A stretch of 64,000 bases of DNA, from contig OX578281.1 of NCBI GenBank assembly GCA_951217055.1, positions 33,781,036 through 33,845,035 of the forward strand. The letters run 5' to 3'. This DNA comes from Gerris lacustris (Eukaryota > Arthropoda > Insecta > Hemiptera > Gerridae). The position numbers and the translations under genes were made by a program. The notes under the pieces were generated by a model. The model had not been told where the DNA came from and made no database searches. It saw only the letters and a program-made list of their open reading frames with translations. Shown one piece after another: positions 1 to 12,199 of the stretch (its first letter is position 1; the number at the start of each line of letters is the position of its first letter).

Positions 1-231
1 CATGATGCTCTGCTTTAAAGAGCTCACTAATAACCACACCATTCCAGCTTTGGCGTTATTGCGTACAGGTATGATGTGAAAGTGGCTGCAACTCTTCACC
101 ATGGGGTTAGTAAAATGGACCCAATGTGGCCTGATTGCCTGATTGCTACAGGTTCCAACAAGTGGTTGATCTTCGCCGTCTAACCCGTACCAGTAAGAGA
201 TTAAGCGCGAAATAATTGACAAAGACTTCAT
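1..231 (-). other. Open reading frame running off the left edge, unidentified
   Basis: The minus strand is open for 77 codons from an ATG at 231-229 to the window edge, and the frame is also open upstream of that ATG back to a stop near 301. The translation has a Trp/Tyr-rich start (SYWYGLDGEDQPLV) and several Cys and His residues. G+C is clearly higher than in the surroundings. I do not recognise a family. The opposite strand is also open for 50 codons at 34-183, and a plus-strand retrotransposon pol tail lies directly downstream, so this frame may simply be antisense to a decayed retroelement. Which strand was coding cannot be settled from this window. Confidence 0.25.
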
Positions 232-482
232 TGAAATTTCCTTCCTTTCCTTTTCTTTCTTATTGTTGAGGGTAGTATTAAAATGAAAAATGATAGACCA
301 TCAAGACAGAAGCCAGCAAAGGCAGGAGCTCTCATGCGAGGCGAGCTCCAAGTCGAGCGATCTTATCGTCGAACCTGGCTCCTAGAGAACTAGAAGTGAG
401 TCAAGTTCCACAAACCAGAACGGGATATCATCCCAGATCAGGTCGACTGATTAAACCCATCGACCAGTACGTAGGCCGTTGA
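34..482 (+). mobile_element. Relic of LTR-retrotransposon pol C-terminus
   Basis: The plus frame at 297-482 is open to a TGA and ends in RTGYHPRSGRLIKPIDQYVG. The basic 'RSGR-hydrophobic-KP-x-D-x-Y' ending is typical of the C-terminal tail of Ty3/gypsy- or BEL-type Pol polyproteins. Directly after the stop lies a purine run (481-498) suitable as a polypurine tract. An upstream plus frame (34-183; GVIAYRYDVKVAATLHH and following) may be a decayed RNase H or integrase part, but stops separate it from the tail. No long terminal repeat pair can be seen because the element is cut by the window edge. The family call rests on the short C-terminal motif plus the purine tract. Confidence 0.45.
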
Positions 483-498
483 AAAAAAAAAGAAGAGA
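481..498 (+). promoter_or_regulatory. Candidate polypurine tract of the LTR retroelement
   Basis: An 18-nt run of only A and G begins inside the pol stop codon. In LTR retrotransposons the plus-strand primer lies between pol and the 3' LTR, so the position fits. A chance purine run is possible in such AT-rich DNA. Confidence 0.35.
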
Positions 499-1331
<833 letters not shown>

Positions 1332-1595
1332 ATGTGAGTGTTTGTTTGCTAGTATTTAACTGTGTATAGGAGATGTAGAGTGTTACAGTGTCTCTGCCAA
1401 AAGTGGTTTTGTAAATGGCTTGATTGAATTTATTATTTTTAAAGAGTTTTTATTTACTGAAACCCTTTTTACCACAGTAATAAAATGACGTTTGCAGTAA
1501 CCTCAAGTTAGGATGATTAAATAAATTAAATGTTTTATAAGTGGAATTGATTCAATTGAAAATTAACCGAGGTAATCCCTTTTGCAATATTATAT

Positions 1596-1700
<105 letters not shown>

Positions 1701-1756
1701 AAATAAAATAGATCACGAAACAAAGTTCGTGATCTCCAAACACAAAACATTCCTTA

Positions 1757-2050
1757 CATTAGCTTATTATTAGATTTTTTATTTATTTCATTCACGTAAA
1801 ATAAAATAATATTTAATATGTACACTTTTCGTGTCATTCTGAATAAATTTTCTAAACAATATTTTTTGTAACATAAGGGGAGTTTGCTTTTAGTCATAAT
1901 TAGTCATTTTTTGCAATGTAAATAAAATTTAAAAAATATTATCATTAGAAAATTAAGAATAAGCAGGAGTTTTTATAAAGAATAACTTTATTTCTAAATT
2001 CCCAAAAATAAGAAAAAATCCTCTTGGTTACTCTATCTTGGGACACACTG
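1757..2050 (+). mobile_element. 3' end of a mariner-like element
   Basis: This stretch aligns by eye with 9763-10092, the 3' part of the mariner-like element described there. Both begin near 'TTAGCTTATTA', share AT-rich 3' sequence, and finish with the identical 20-mer TACTCTATCTTGGGACACAC (2029-2048 and 10072-10091). No transposase remains here. The left border falls next to a (TA)n tract, so the 5' part was probably lost. Confidence 0.6.
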
Positions 2051-2810
2051 TGTATGTTACAAATAAAATGCTATGTATGATAGATATTCCGTGGACGTAG
2101 TAACGAGGGAAACGTGTGAAGTGGTTGGTCTAGAAGTGTTATTCTATCGAATATATCAAAGAGAAATGGAATCATGTTGAATATGAGAGAATGTATTATT
2201 GAGGGATGGGTTCAAGGGATGGGGGAAGGTTCAGAGTACATTCAATCTCTCCTATACACATTTCATCAATCTTCTTTTATCTTCTAATATACTCGTACTC
2301 GTTTATATATTCGTCTTGTATCTTTTCATTAAGTCAAATTGCCCTCTCTTCATTTCCATAGTAATATCTAACTATTTCATGTTGCAGAATATGGTAATCA
2401 ATTTTGTATGCTTTTAGTTGAAGTGTTTTTAGTTACATCTAACAAAATGTAGTAATACCCATACATAAATATGAGTATAGTATATAATATTGTTTACTTT
2501 TCAATTTATACAGTTAAGAGAAAGCTTAACAAAGGTATATAAAAAAACTACTTCGAAGTTGTATTATAATACATATTTGCCCACATACAAACTGAAGCAC
2601 CTGTTCCCTTACATTATATTTATCCTATATCCACCGCCATATCAGAAAAGCTTTAGGTTTTTCTAAAGAAAGCTCTATTTAAATGTTTATTCAATATAAA
2701 CGAAAAGTAAAACGCTTCAGCAAGTAAGAAGATAGGAAATAATAAAAGAATGGCTTAAGCAGTAGTGTGAGTGATATTGTAAAGAAGCTGCTATAGGATT
2801 AAATTCATAA

Positions 2811-2825
2811 CCCCCCCCCCCCCCC
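2811..2825. repeat. Poly-C tract
   Basis: Fifteen C residues in AT-rich surroundings, followed by a C/T-rich stretch. Confidence 0.95.
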
Positions 2826-2924
2826 TCCCTCTCTCAATATAATAATAACGCTCTTAAAAAAAGAGCTCATGTATTTTTAATTAATTACTGTTATTTTTAA
2901 TTTCTTATATACGAAGTATATATA

Positions 2925-3130
2925 AAAAGAAAGTATTGTGATCGCGAAAAAAAATTGATTTCGAGGTCCCCTGAGCCCCAAAATGTGGTTTTTAAAAAAG
3001 TCTGTCAGCGGTTTGTAGTCCGTACAGACACGTGGAGCTTAAACTACTAGAAAAATCATAGCCTGAGGTGAAATTGAGAAATGAATTTTAGCTTTAAATT
3101 TAGGGGCGCTTAGTCCATTTAAATACGACT
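2925..3130 (+). repeat. R2-family dispersed repeat, copy a
   Basis: R2 is my label for a repeat that opens with AAAGTATTGTGATNGCG, then a 'GAGGTCCCCTGAG' block, a CTGTCTGT-like stretch, 'ACAGACACGTGGAGC' and 'AATTTTAGCTCCAAATTTGG'. This copy has all these blocks, with gaps. Other copies lie at 25478, 35030, 40868, 44960 (minus) and 54790. Confidence 0.8.
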
Positions 3131-3226
3131 CTAACTATTAGGTTGTTTTACTGATAAAAACAATAATTAATCAGACAAGTAAATAACTAAATATACTGAT
3201 ATGATAAGCGTTATGGCAAACTATCC

Positions 3227-3499
3227 ATGACTGGTTTTAAAAAGAGTAGATCACATCAACATAAGAAATCGGTAGAGGCTATATTTAATGATGAAATTAA
3301 ATACGTCAAAAACGCATCAATTAAGTTACTTGTGGCGCTTAATATTAAAAACGTGGGAAACAGCCGTTGCCTGCCAAATTATGACGGTAAAAGAAGGATA
3401 ATGGACAAAGTGGAGAGTGAAGGAGATCTATTCAAAAAAGGAGCTAAGTTTTTTACATTAAAACTTAATTACAACGTTCTGTTATGGTTGAAAATGTAA
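3227..3499 (+). other. Short open frame without recognisable homology
   Basis: Ninety codons, Lys- and Asn-rich, with no domain I can name. It lies between an R2 and an R1 repeat copy and has no convincing start context or splice signals. In DNA this AT-rich a chance open frame of this size is less likely than in GC-rich DNA but not rare. Probably not a gene. Confidence 0.12.
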
Positions 3500-3611
3500 G
3501 TCATAGAGATTTGCAGCTCACCACTATAAGCACCTATAAAGCATTCAACCAAGTAAGCAGGGAGATTTGTCAGGCGATTTTAAAAAGAATTTGCGGAAAG
3601 AAGAAGTTGAA

Positions 3612-3898
3612 GAGAAACAAGTGGGTGCAGAAGGTTAAAACTTACATGGGACCCATAATGGGCTAATTATGACCTACCATCAAATTGCAATAAAATCGGA
3701 GGAGTAGTTTTTAAGTTATGTTGGTTCGAAAAAATTGAGTGACAGAGAGACAAACCGACAGACAGACACGGAACCAGAAATGTCCCCTGATGTCTGAAAC
3801 TGATTTCTGTCTTGGAATTTTTAAAATCGGAAACATAAAAAAGTTAGTTCTTCGGAACGATCACATATTTTCAGTTAGCTTCGGTAAGCTCGGAAGCA
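3612..3898 (-). repeat. R1-family dispersed repeat, copy a
   Basis: R1 is my label for a 0.4-0.6 kb repeat. In its own orientation it begins GCTTCCGAGCTTACCGAAGG, continues with a block ending 'CCAAGACAGAAAT', a CTGTCTGT-rich stretch and 'ATTTTGATGAAATTT', and in full copies ends 'GCTATGTGCCACACTAATTGG'. This reversed copy runs from the 'GGGACC..TAATGGGCTAATTATG' block to the 5' GCTTCCGAGCTTACC end. It creates a short spurious frame with a TERQTDRQT start. Confidence 0.85.
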
Positions 3899-3969
3899 TT
3901 AAAGTCAGAATACGTAATGAAATTAAAACTAAATCTCACGATAAGCTTTTTGGAATAGATACCATATAA

Positions 3970-6900
3970 GGTTGCAGAAAGCGGGAGTATAAAACTTTTT
4001 TTATCCACCGAATCTTATTATTATTAATAATTGATTACAGCAAGTAGCTTATCTCTAAGGTAAATACAGTGTAGTTAGGAGTCTAAAAAGGACTTGTAAC
4101 GAGAGGATGCTAGGGTATTATCCTCTAGGTATGTAAGGAACATTTAGGTCTTATTATACGGATTACAGGTTTTGTATTTTGCCAGAATTTGATGTCTTGG
4201 TCTATCCCTACAGTTCAAGTGCGTGTGTCAAAATAGGGTTTATAATAAGATTAAAGATTGAGTTTGTTCGTTAGTAGTATATTAAAGTTAAGTCTTGTAT
4301 TGTCTCTTCATGTATATACGTTAGAGTCTTATGCATATAAGTTCCAGATGAGTGAGTCTTCTGTCTAAGTGAAGTCCTAAGTACGCACTTGATTCAAATT
4401 TGATGATGACATAAATAGACTTCGTAGAGTAAACGATACTAATTCACTTTTGTGTCTATTGAATTTAATTCCACATTATTTGGACCAGCTCTCAACAGAT
4501 ATATAGGAGTTCTTATGGCATTTTATGATCTGGATTTACAGAGAATACCGCATTGTCATGGGTAAAAGAGAATGTCGATTTAGAAGGATGTTCTGGAATG
4601 TCAGCTGTAATAATAGAATAGATGAAAGGAAGAAAGGAGGAACGGAATCGGAGTGATAGGAACTTTTGTCACACTCAATAATTCCGCCCATTAAGAGGGG
4701 CGAAGTATGAGGTAATTGATTGGGATTTCCCTGAGTATTCAAATGTGGAGCTCTATTATATCAAAGAACATAAAATATCTGGAGTAAGCCGAAAAAAAAT
4801 TGTAATTTAAAAACACACCTGTTAGGCCTCCATTTGTGTGCAACAAATAAAAAGATAATATATTAAATATAACTTCATTTCCACACAATATTATTTATAA
4901 TGATTTCACCCTTTGCAATAAAACTAAAAAAATTAAGTTAATAATGCATAAGCAATTTAAAAATGTAATTTATTTTTTAATGCAATTATTCAACACTAAA
5001 TAAACTATCTTGAAATAAAAGCAATACAAATTTTATAAATGTAAAATTAATAATTAATCCTTAAACTTAATTTCAATCAATATATAACTCGTTGAAATGC
5101 AACAAACAACATAAGTAATTATTATTAATATTCGCAAAGTGCAGGACCAACGTGCCACATATATATATAATATATAAACGCGTTGCCCAAGATTTTAAAC
5201 AACCCGGACAAAAACATTTATCAAAACCGGTTAATCAAGAAACACTTCAGTGTTCACTTAGGCGTGTTTTTTTATTTTATTTTTTTTGTCTGCACCGAAA
5301 TTTATTATAATTTATTGGATTTGAATTGTATCTGATTGTACAGATTTAATGATATCGTAAATAAATGTATGTTTATATTTTAACCATGCAACAAAAAATA
5401 CGAGAAGGAGGAATTTATTAAATTAGATTTATTTAGGGCTTTCGACTTGATTAAGTTTAAACAAAAACAACAATTTACTTGATTTCAATTTCTATAATAT
5501 GATTTATGCCTATATCTCCATCAAGGCCCTAATTAGTCTTTCTATATTCTGGCCGTCCGCGTCCGTTTGACTGCGACACGCAACCATAAATTGAGAACAC
5601 TTAAGTATTATGAATGGTTATTATCAATACAAGAATGTTTTGGTTCCATTCTTTTAATTACTTTTTGAGTAAAAATTATTAAGGATATTTTAATTTCCAC
5701 GCAAATTAATTCCTTTAGAACAAATAATATTTTGCATTTACGTAATTTGAATCCTTAAAAATACGAGATCAGTGTACATCCATACTGTTCGACTGCCATT
5801 GTAGGAAAAATTTTAATTTTAAAGTATGCTGGTTGGTCTCAGTCTCGTTCTAGGTATTCAAAGGTTCCCCGTCTATAGACAGGGTCTAATGTATATACCT
5901 GTATAGAAAATAATACAGACTCTTCAGTAAGGGAGAATTCTACTCTCAATATTCGGCCAGTGATTTTATTCTACCTATGGGATAAACAACATTCTTATTT
6001 AATAGTTAAATTTGCTTTATTTTCAATTTAATGTTGGTTATGGCAGTTTTTGAAGTGAAACTTCTTTAGGCGTAGTAGAGTAAATTGGCTTAGATGAAAC
6101 GAAATTGCATGTAACGAAGTTTGTGATTCGAGACTCGACTAAGTGAAAGATTTTTTATAGGTAAATCAACTGCCGACTTAAGCCGTAATATTATGTACAT
6201 TATAATAATATAATATATATGTTAATGTTGTTTTCATTATTTTTCTTCATCATTCTCCAAAATGTTATGCATTTTTTTTTTTTTTTTTTTTCAAATAAAT
6301 TCCACATAACAATTTCTTAATCCTGAAATAATAAAATCGTCAACAAATGCAAAGAGAGCAATGCATAAAATCAACTATTTCTAGAAAAGGTTAGTTGTAG
6401 TAGTGTAGTTTCACTTCTAATGATTGAGAGTCTCTCTCATATATTTTTTTTTTCTACAAATTATCTAATTGAAACCTCCTTAAATCTAAGATTGCTCTTG
6501 AATAATTTAGCAAAAAGAGAGCTGATCTACTTAATTATTCTACATCCTTACTTCCAACTCATTTTGTTTAGGCAAATTTGAAAAGTAATTGAGGAGACAA
6601 GGTTCCTTTATGTGAATTATTCCAATCAATGGCAAAGCACTCTTTTTTCCGTCAGTTATTCCTACTTTTCATGATCTAATTGAATCATATAACATGTAAA
6701 TATTTAATGCCCTTTGCCCTTTGCCAAATGCTAAAACTCTGACTCTCTTCTTGTTAAATTGCATTTTCTACCGTTAAAAAATATTATTAATTTACCCACT
6801 AGTCGCAGATAAACATAATAATCTTGATTTGATAATCCCAACCTTGCTGTATATATTTATACAAATTATAAATTATATGTTATTTTTAATTACTAGTGAT

Positions 6901-8842
6901 TAAGTTTAATATAGAATTAACTAATAATAGTAATCGAGTCTATGTGTATTTATGTGTGTTTATAAAACAAGTAATAAAGCTTATTTATATACACATTCTA
7001 TGTTGGAATTTCGAAGTCTTTGTAATAGAAAAAAAGGTTGTGTTGTTTGATCTAATCAGAAAAACGAAAGAATGTAGTAGTGGTGATCTAAAGGCTCTTC
7101 AAGCATTGTATAGAAGGTATACATTTTTTTACAAGAATTAAAAGCCCTACCCATAAAAAAAAATTGACCCTCTCCATCAAAAGTTAATTGATATTATAAT
7201 GCCGGCTTTTAATGTAAAGTGGTAATTTCCAGTGCGGTGAATAGATAATATAGAAAGCAATTTAGGAGTTAACGGAGGTTTGAATTTGACTGATGTTCTC
7301 GGGTCTTGAATGATGGCTCTTATAAGACTTTCAACCTCTCTATACTGACTTGTATCTCAATATGCCGTCGCTGAAGAAGTTCATTTATCGTTAAAAGTAA
7401 CAGTATATTTTTTCGAGTCGATTTAATTATTCATAATTCCTAAATATATATATATATTTTTTTTAGATATTAATTTTTAATTTGGCCAATTACCTAATAT
7501 GATAAATTGTTTTTCCATTTAATTTAAATTTGTTTAATATACACACAGCTGTAGTCTCACGTTGATCTTCGACATAAAACAGACTTCGACTCATCCTCTC
7601 TCAAACTTTTTATCAAGTTGACTCTATTTCTTCCACAATCGGCACTGGTGATGGCCTTATGAAGGCTTAAAGCTGTTTTAAAGCAAAGCATAAACCAAAT
7701 TTCAATTTACTTGGAGACACCATTTATGTTATTTCTTTAAGAAGACCTCTATAAACGCAGTATCGTCCTGGGTCAGAGTACCATCATGCTAAGTACCTCA
7801 AATAGAATAGCAAAATAAAGAGGGACTTCTTATTTTTATAATGGCGTTATGTACAAACCAATTACCTGTGAATTCTGATTATAGATTAAATTATTATTTT
7901 ATGATAATTATTGTGTGAATTTCATAATATGAATTTGTCCGTATTAAATACTTTCACTGCTCTTAAAAAGTATTTTTATATTTTTAATCATTGTGGTAGA
8001 CAATATACTGTTTTTTAAAAAAATATTGTGCAATTTTACAAAATGGTTTTTTCTGAGTACCAAAAAATCTCCGTCAAAACAACCAACGTATGAAAAATGG
8101 TATGCTTGTTATTGACACCGCTATTGTATCTAGTTTACCATCTGTGAACTGGCCCCTGTGTGGGCCCGCCAAAGAGCTACGCACTCTTAATAGAAACGAT
8201 CATTTTACTTGTTATGATATTATTGATGCCTGATAACAATTTTCTTGTACGAAGTAATTATTTTTTATTACTTACTCGTTCAGTGTACTGAAAATTGTAA
8301 TAATTTTAAACTAATAGAATCACGAATTTTCAAAATACATTCATATGTTGAATATTTACAATATTAGAGAGTGGTTGAAATTTATTTAGATATAGAGATG
8401 CTAACAATTTTGTTAAATAATGAGTCGGTTTTGAATCTTGATCATGAGCAGCTCAAGTATTTCCTTCATACACACATCTACCTTCTACCTTGTTGTTGCG
8501 CCTGAACGTGACAGGTTTTACAATTTTGCTCTCTTACCTTCTTAATACGTTCTCTATAACTTTGTTTATAACATTTCATTATTTACAGCGTCTTGATTTT
8601 TGTGTATAAGCAATTACTTTTGATGTATTCTCAATTACCCAAGTGAAAGTCGTATTAATCTAATATAAAATTGTATATTTACAAACCAATGATTAAACAT
8701 TAGTAGTCTATACTACAACTAAAGTAGTCAATAAGATTTGTAATTAACGTTATCGATCTTTGTTTACTATAAACTGGTCACTTTTGGTCTTAAACTATTG
8801 GTCAATATAACTCAATAATTACTAATTAAGGTTGAACGTTAT
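3970..8842. other. AT-rich stretch with no gene found
   Basis: Open frames here are short and low-complexity. A poly-T tract lies at 6272-6291. A possible minus-strand frame at 4742-4536 has no recognisable domain. No RNA gene or transposon end was identified. Confidence 0.5.
6272..6291. repeat. Poly-T tract
   Basis: Twenty T residues. It could be the poly-A of a minus-strand retrocopy, but no body was recognised. Confidence 0.9.
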
Positions 8843-9079
8843 TTAAGTTAGGAGTATCCAAGAGGGGAAAAAATTATTTTTTGGGGGTTCGAAAAAAGTT
8901 TTTCTAAAAACTTCTGATTGTTCTTAAAACTCTAAAAATTAAAACATCTTCTTGATTTTGTGTACATAGTGTCCAGTTTCTTAAAAAAAAATGTCCCTGA
9001 TGGTAAACTACCCTTATTTTTTGTGGCATCAAAAAATATTACTTAGAAAAGTAAAGCAGAATTCCATAAAGCTAGTAAA

Positions 9080-9378
9080 CAGTGCTTGATTTGAGACGGT
9101 ACGTACCAGAAAGCCGTACCGGTACCTCTGACGGAAGATTGTTGGTACAGATGAGAGTTTTATTTGTTACCAATGATTTTTTTGTTTATTTTTTACCAAG
9201 TATGAATACAAATGTTGTATTCACACTTTTAAAATGCTCAGAAAAGAGTTAAAATAACTTTTTTCTTCTGTTGGGTTATTTTCTTATGAATGTTAAAATA
9301 ACATTTTAAAAAGTCAAAATTTCAAAACTTTTGCACCACGAGGTCACAGGAACCTCTTTTTTAAAAAATCAAGCCCTG
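9080..9378. mobile_element. hAT-type MITE with perfect 8-bp target duplication
   Basis: It begins CAGTGCTTGATTT and ends AAATCAAGCCCTG, forming terminal inverted repeats of about 13 bp with one mismatch. The 8 bp CTAGTAAA occur immediately before (9072-9079) and immediately after (9379-9386). CAG termini and 8-bp duplications are the signature of hAT transposons. It is 299 bp with no coding capacity, so it is non-autonomous. A near-palindromic GGTACGTACC / GGTACCGGTACC-like block lies inside the left end. Confidence 0.88.
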
Positions 9379-9470
9379 CTAGTAAATATTATATTTTAGT
9401 TTGTTTTCTGAAAAATAAACAGTAAGGTATCCTAAAATAGTTCACACTGCATTCCAATATTAAACGAAAA

Positions 9471-9678
9471 GTTTATGCCGAACGCATGGTTATTAGTGTG
9501 GATGAGCCAAAGGATAGAATTACACAGGTCATGCATTGCCAATTTTCTCCTTGAGCACGTTCAAAATGACTGCAGGGAATTTATAAGTAGAATCGAAACT
9601 TGCGTGGTATTAGATGGTAATTCAATTGTGATAAAATATGTTTATTTATTTTATTTTCAATACTTGAGGTTTGTGTGA
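9471..9678 (+). pseudogene. Degenerate mariner-type transposase, C-terminal fragment
   Basis: Two overlapping plus frames together give the usual end of mariner transposases. The first, from 9471, reads VYAERMVISVDEPKDRITQ and hits a stop. The second continues with QNDCREFISRIETCVVLDGN, corresponding to the family's C-terminal 'RI..I....V...F..R...CI...G.HIE' region. A frameshift separates them and all upstream catalytic parts (the DDD/E acidic residues) are missing. The fragment lies between the inverted repeats of the element at 8843-10092, directly after the inserted hAT MITE. It cannot encode an active enzyme. The assignment to the Tc1/mariner superfamily rests on the C-terminal pattern plus the inverted repeats. 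Confidence 0.6.
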
Positions 9679-10092
9679 TAGTTGTTACTTAATAAGGTTT
9701 GGATATTAGAATAATTAATTATCTGTTTTAATGATTAACAAATACTTTGTCATTTTCATATATTAGCTTATTACTTGATTCGTAAGTAATTTATTTTATT
9801 TTCATAAAATTTAATAATGTTTTTAAATGTTTGCATGTTTTTTGCAATTCTGAACCACTTTGCTAAATAATATTTTTCGATACAATAAAGAAAGGTAATT
9901 GTTTGTTAATTTTTAATTATTGGTAATTTTGTTTATTTTTTTTTAAGAAACTGAACACCCTGTAGACTAACAAAATAAAAATAAAATATATCATTTTTAG
10001 AGGTGTAAGAACAATCAGGAGTATTAATGTTTTTCGAAAACTCAAAAATTAAGAAACAGTTTCCTTTTAGATACTCTATCTTGGGACACACG

Positions 10093-11345
10093 ATATTTAT
10101 TTGTTTTATGTATTAAATTTTATTTAGGATGTGTACAAAAATAAAAGTAGATGTGAACGTCTAGTTGTATTATACTTATAATTAATTAAGTTATACTTAA
10201 TTATTCAAGTTGTAAACATTTATTTTTTAATTCTTAAACTCATATCTCTATCTCTATTAAACTTTAATAAAAATTCTTACTCTAAATCCTTTATAAATTA
10301 TTTATTTACATTCGTACATTCCCACCCACGCACACACATACATATACCAAAAAAAAAAAAAAACAGAAAAAGCAAGAAAAAACAGAAAATATACATTTTA
10401 TATTCTAAAAGTACTTTTATATTTTTTATGCTATACTGCATCTTGTTTTGATATAAAGTGAAATATACAGATTATTATGAGAATGTTACTGTTTATTAGT
10501 TATCAATTTGTTGTAAGATTTCCTTAATGCGAAGAAAAAAGAAAAATGTATACCAAGTGATATTTTTTTGAATTTTAGTTCAAGTGACATTTTAGAACAT
10601 GTCCGAAACATTTCATAAAAAAATAAAAAATAAATAAATAAATAAAAAATAAATAAAATAAATGAGAGAAGTTGAATCTTACGTATATAATAAATATATA
10701 ATATCTAGAACATATTTTTTCTGTTTTAATGAGGCGTACAAAATCATAATAACATCAGAGTGTTAAGATTTATTATTGATAAACGTTTTCCAAGGCTGTT
10801 TGGTGTTCAAATCTTGACTAAAAAGAGAATTTGGATAAAAAGGGAAACTGACTGAAAACACTTTTTGTAAAAAAATCGCATAACTGCCTGCTTAATTTAT
10901 TTATTTTTTTATTCTTGAGATATTTTTCAAAAGAATTTATGATTAGTTATAGAATGTTTTTTGACATTATAAGAAAATATTATACTGAACATAAATTTAA
11001 TTTGTATTTTTATTAGGCACTTTATTCATCTCTATATTTATTGAAAAACGAAATAGGGAAATTATTACAGGGATGTAAAGGTTGATCAATGATAACACTG
11101 AACCCAAGGTTCATAAACAGTCAGTTCTTAGCTCATAAGGAAGTTATAGTAGAGTATATCTTGTATTATGCTATGAAAATATAATAAACCCACCTGCTGA
11201 TTATTATTTTTATTTTTATTTTGTTGTTATTATATTAACTTCCGTATTTATTCATCAAGTTTACTCTTTGGGTAAAAGAACACAATATGCATATAATTCA
11301 AGACTAAGTTGCTTCCATTCACTTAAGATCAATGTAAACATTGTT
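10093..11345. other. AT-rich stretch with no gene found
   Basis: A/T-rich low-complexity sequence, including a run of AAATA/AATA units near 10618-10665. No open frame or RNA gene recognised. Confidence 0.5.
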
Positions 11346-12032
11346 AGGGTCCGTAGGCAAAACCAACGACCCTTATATTTTCCTGCGTGTGTCTGTCCGT
11401 CCGTCCGGTCGCCTGCTCTCACGGCTACACCTTTCGTCCGATCACTTTGAAATTTGGCATGTATGTGTCTTGTACCTACCAATATATATTTTAAAAATAT
11501 AGCGACTTGAAAAAAATATTTAAATAAAAAATTATGGTAAAAAAACTTAAGGGTTAAATTTTTTTTTTTTTTTTTTTTTTTTCGACACCGTGAGGGATAT
11601 CATGTATCATATGAAAGGGTACGTCGAGCTGATTACAAAAATATATAATTCTTTGGTTATAACTTTGATAGGGCGAGCGTAGGCAAGTTTGAAGCGGGTG
11701 TGAAACGTGTCCCCCTTCTATCTCGCTTATGTGAAGTGCAAAAAATCCTGAACATTCTTTGACCAAAAGTAAAGATACCAATTTTTTGAAATTTCGAAAA
11801 AAATATTATTTTATTTTTTATTGACAAAATACTTTTTTTTATAATTATGGTCTTTTCGATGTATTTATATGGTTGTAGTCCGGTTCAGTGGAAAACATAT
11901 TCTTTATCGGAAGTTTGTTTATGTGTTATGGAATATCAGACCCATAGGATTGTTCAAAGTAAGCTTTTTAGCATTTTAAAAAACACCATCAACAGGGTCT
12001 ACTTAAACTATACAGGGTTGCCTACGGACCCT
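11346..12032. mobile_element. 687-bp non-autonomous element with perfect 15-bp terminal inverted repeats
   Basis: The left end AGGGTCCGTAGGCAA (11346-11360) is the exact reverse complement of the right end TTGCCTACGGACCCT (12018-12032). Inside are a CTGTCCGTCCGTCC stretch followed by 'CTTTGAAATTTGGCATG', a poly-T of 24 (11559-11582), and no long frame. Flanking sequences do not show a clear target duplication. A related end lies at 60566-60593 in the opposite orientation. I cannot assign a superfamily. Confidence 0.7.
11559..11582. repeat. Poly-T tract
   Basis: Twenty-four T residues inside the element at 11346-12032. Confidence 0.95.
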
Positions 12033-12120
12033 CGCTGTGTGCTGACTAGCACACACTTGACCTGTTTATTAACTTAATCAATACCACTTACAGTTAAATG
12101 AAATTTTATAATAAATAATA

Positions 12121-12196
12121 ATAGAGTACGTGAGAGAAGATAAAGTTCGTGATAGGACGCAAGAACGCTATGTGTCACACTAATTGGCAGACTATT
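12121..12196 (+). repeat. R1-family terminal fragment, copy b
   Basis: Only the R1 3' end is present, with GTGATAGGA.GC.AG.A.GCTATGTG and ACACTAATTGGCAGAC. It starts about 90 bp after the terminal-repeat element at 11346-12032. Confidence 0.7.
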
Positions 12197-12199
12197 ATT

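Larger units (their letters stand above)
8843..10092 (+). mobile_element. Mariner-like element with long inverted repeats, interrupted by a hAT MITE
   Basis: The left part (8843-8995) is the reverse complement of the right part (about 9940-10075). Shared blocks on both arms include 'AAGAACAATCAG', 'TAAGAAACTG' and a T/A-rich run, giving diverged terminal repeats of roughly 130-150 bp. Between them is a transposase C-terminus (9471-9678). Total span is about 1.25 kb, of which 299 bp plus the duplicated 8 bp is an inserted hAT MITE (9080-9378), so the original copy was about 0.95 kb and internally deleted compared with usual 1.2-1.4 kb mariners. The right end is shared with 1757-2050. The outermost left bases have decayed, so the left border is approximate. 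Confidence 0.7.
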
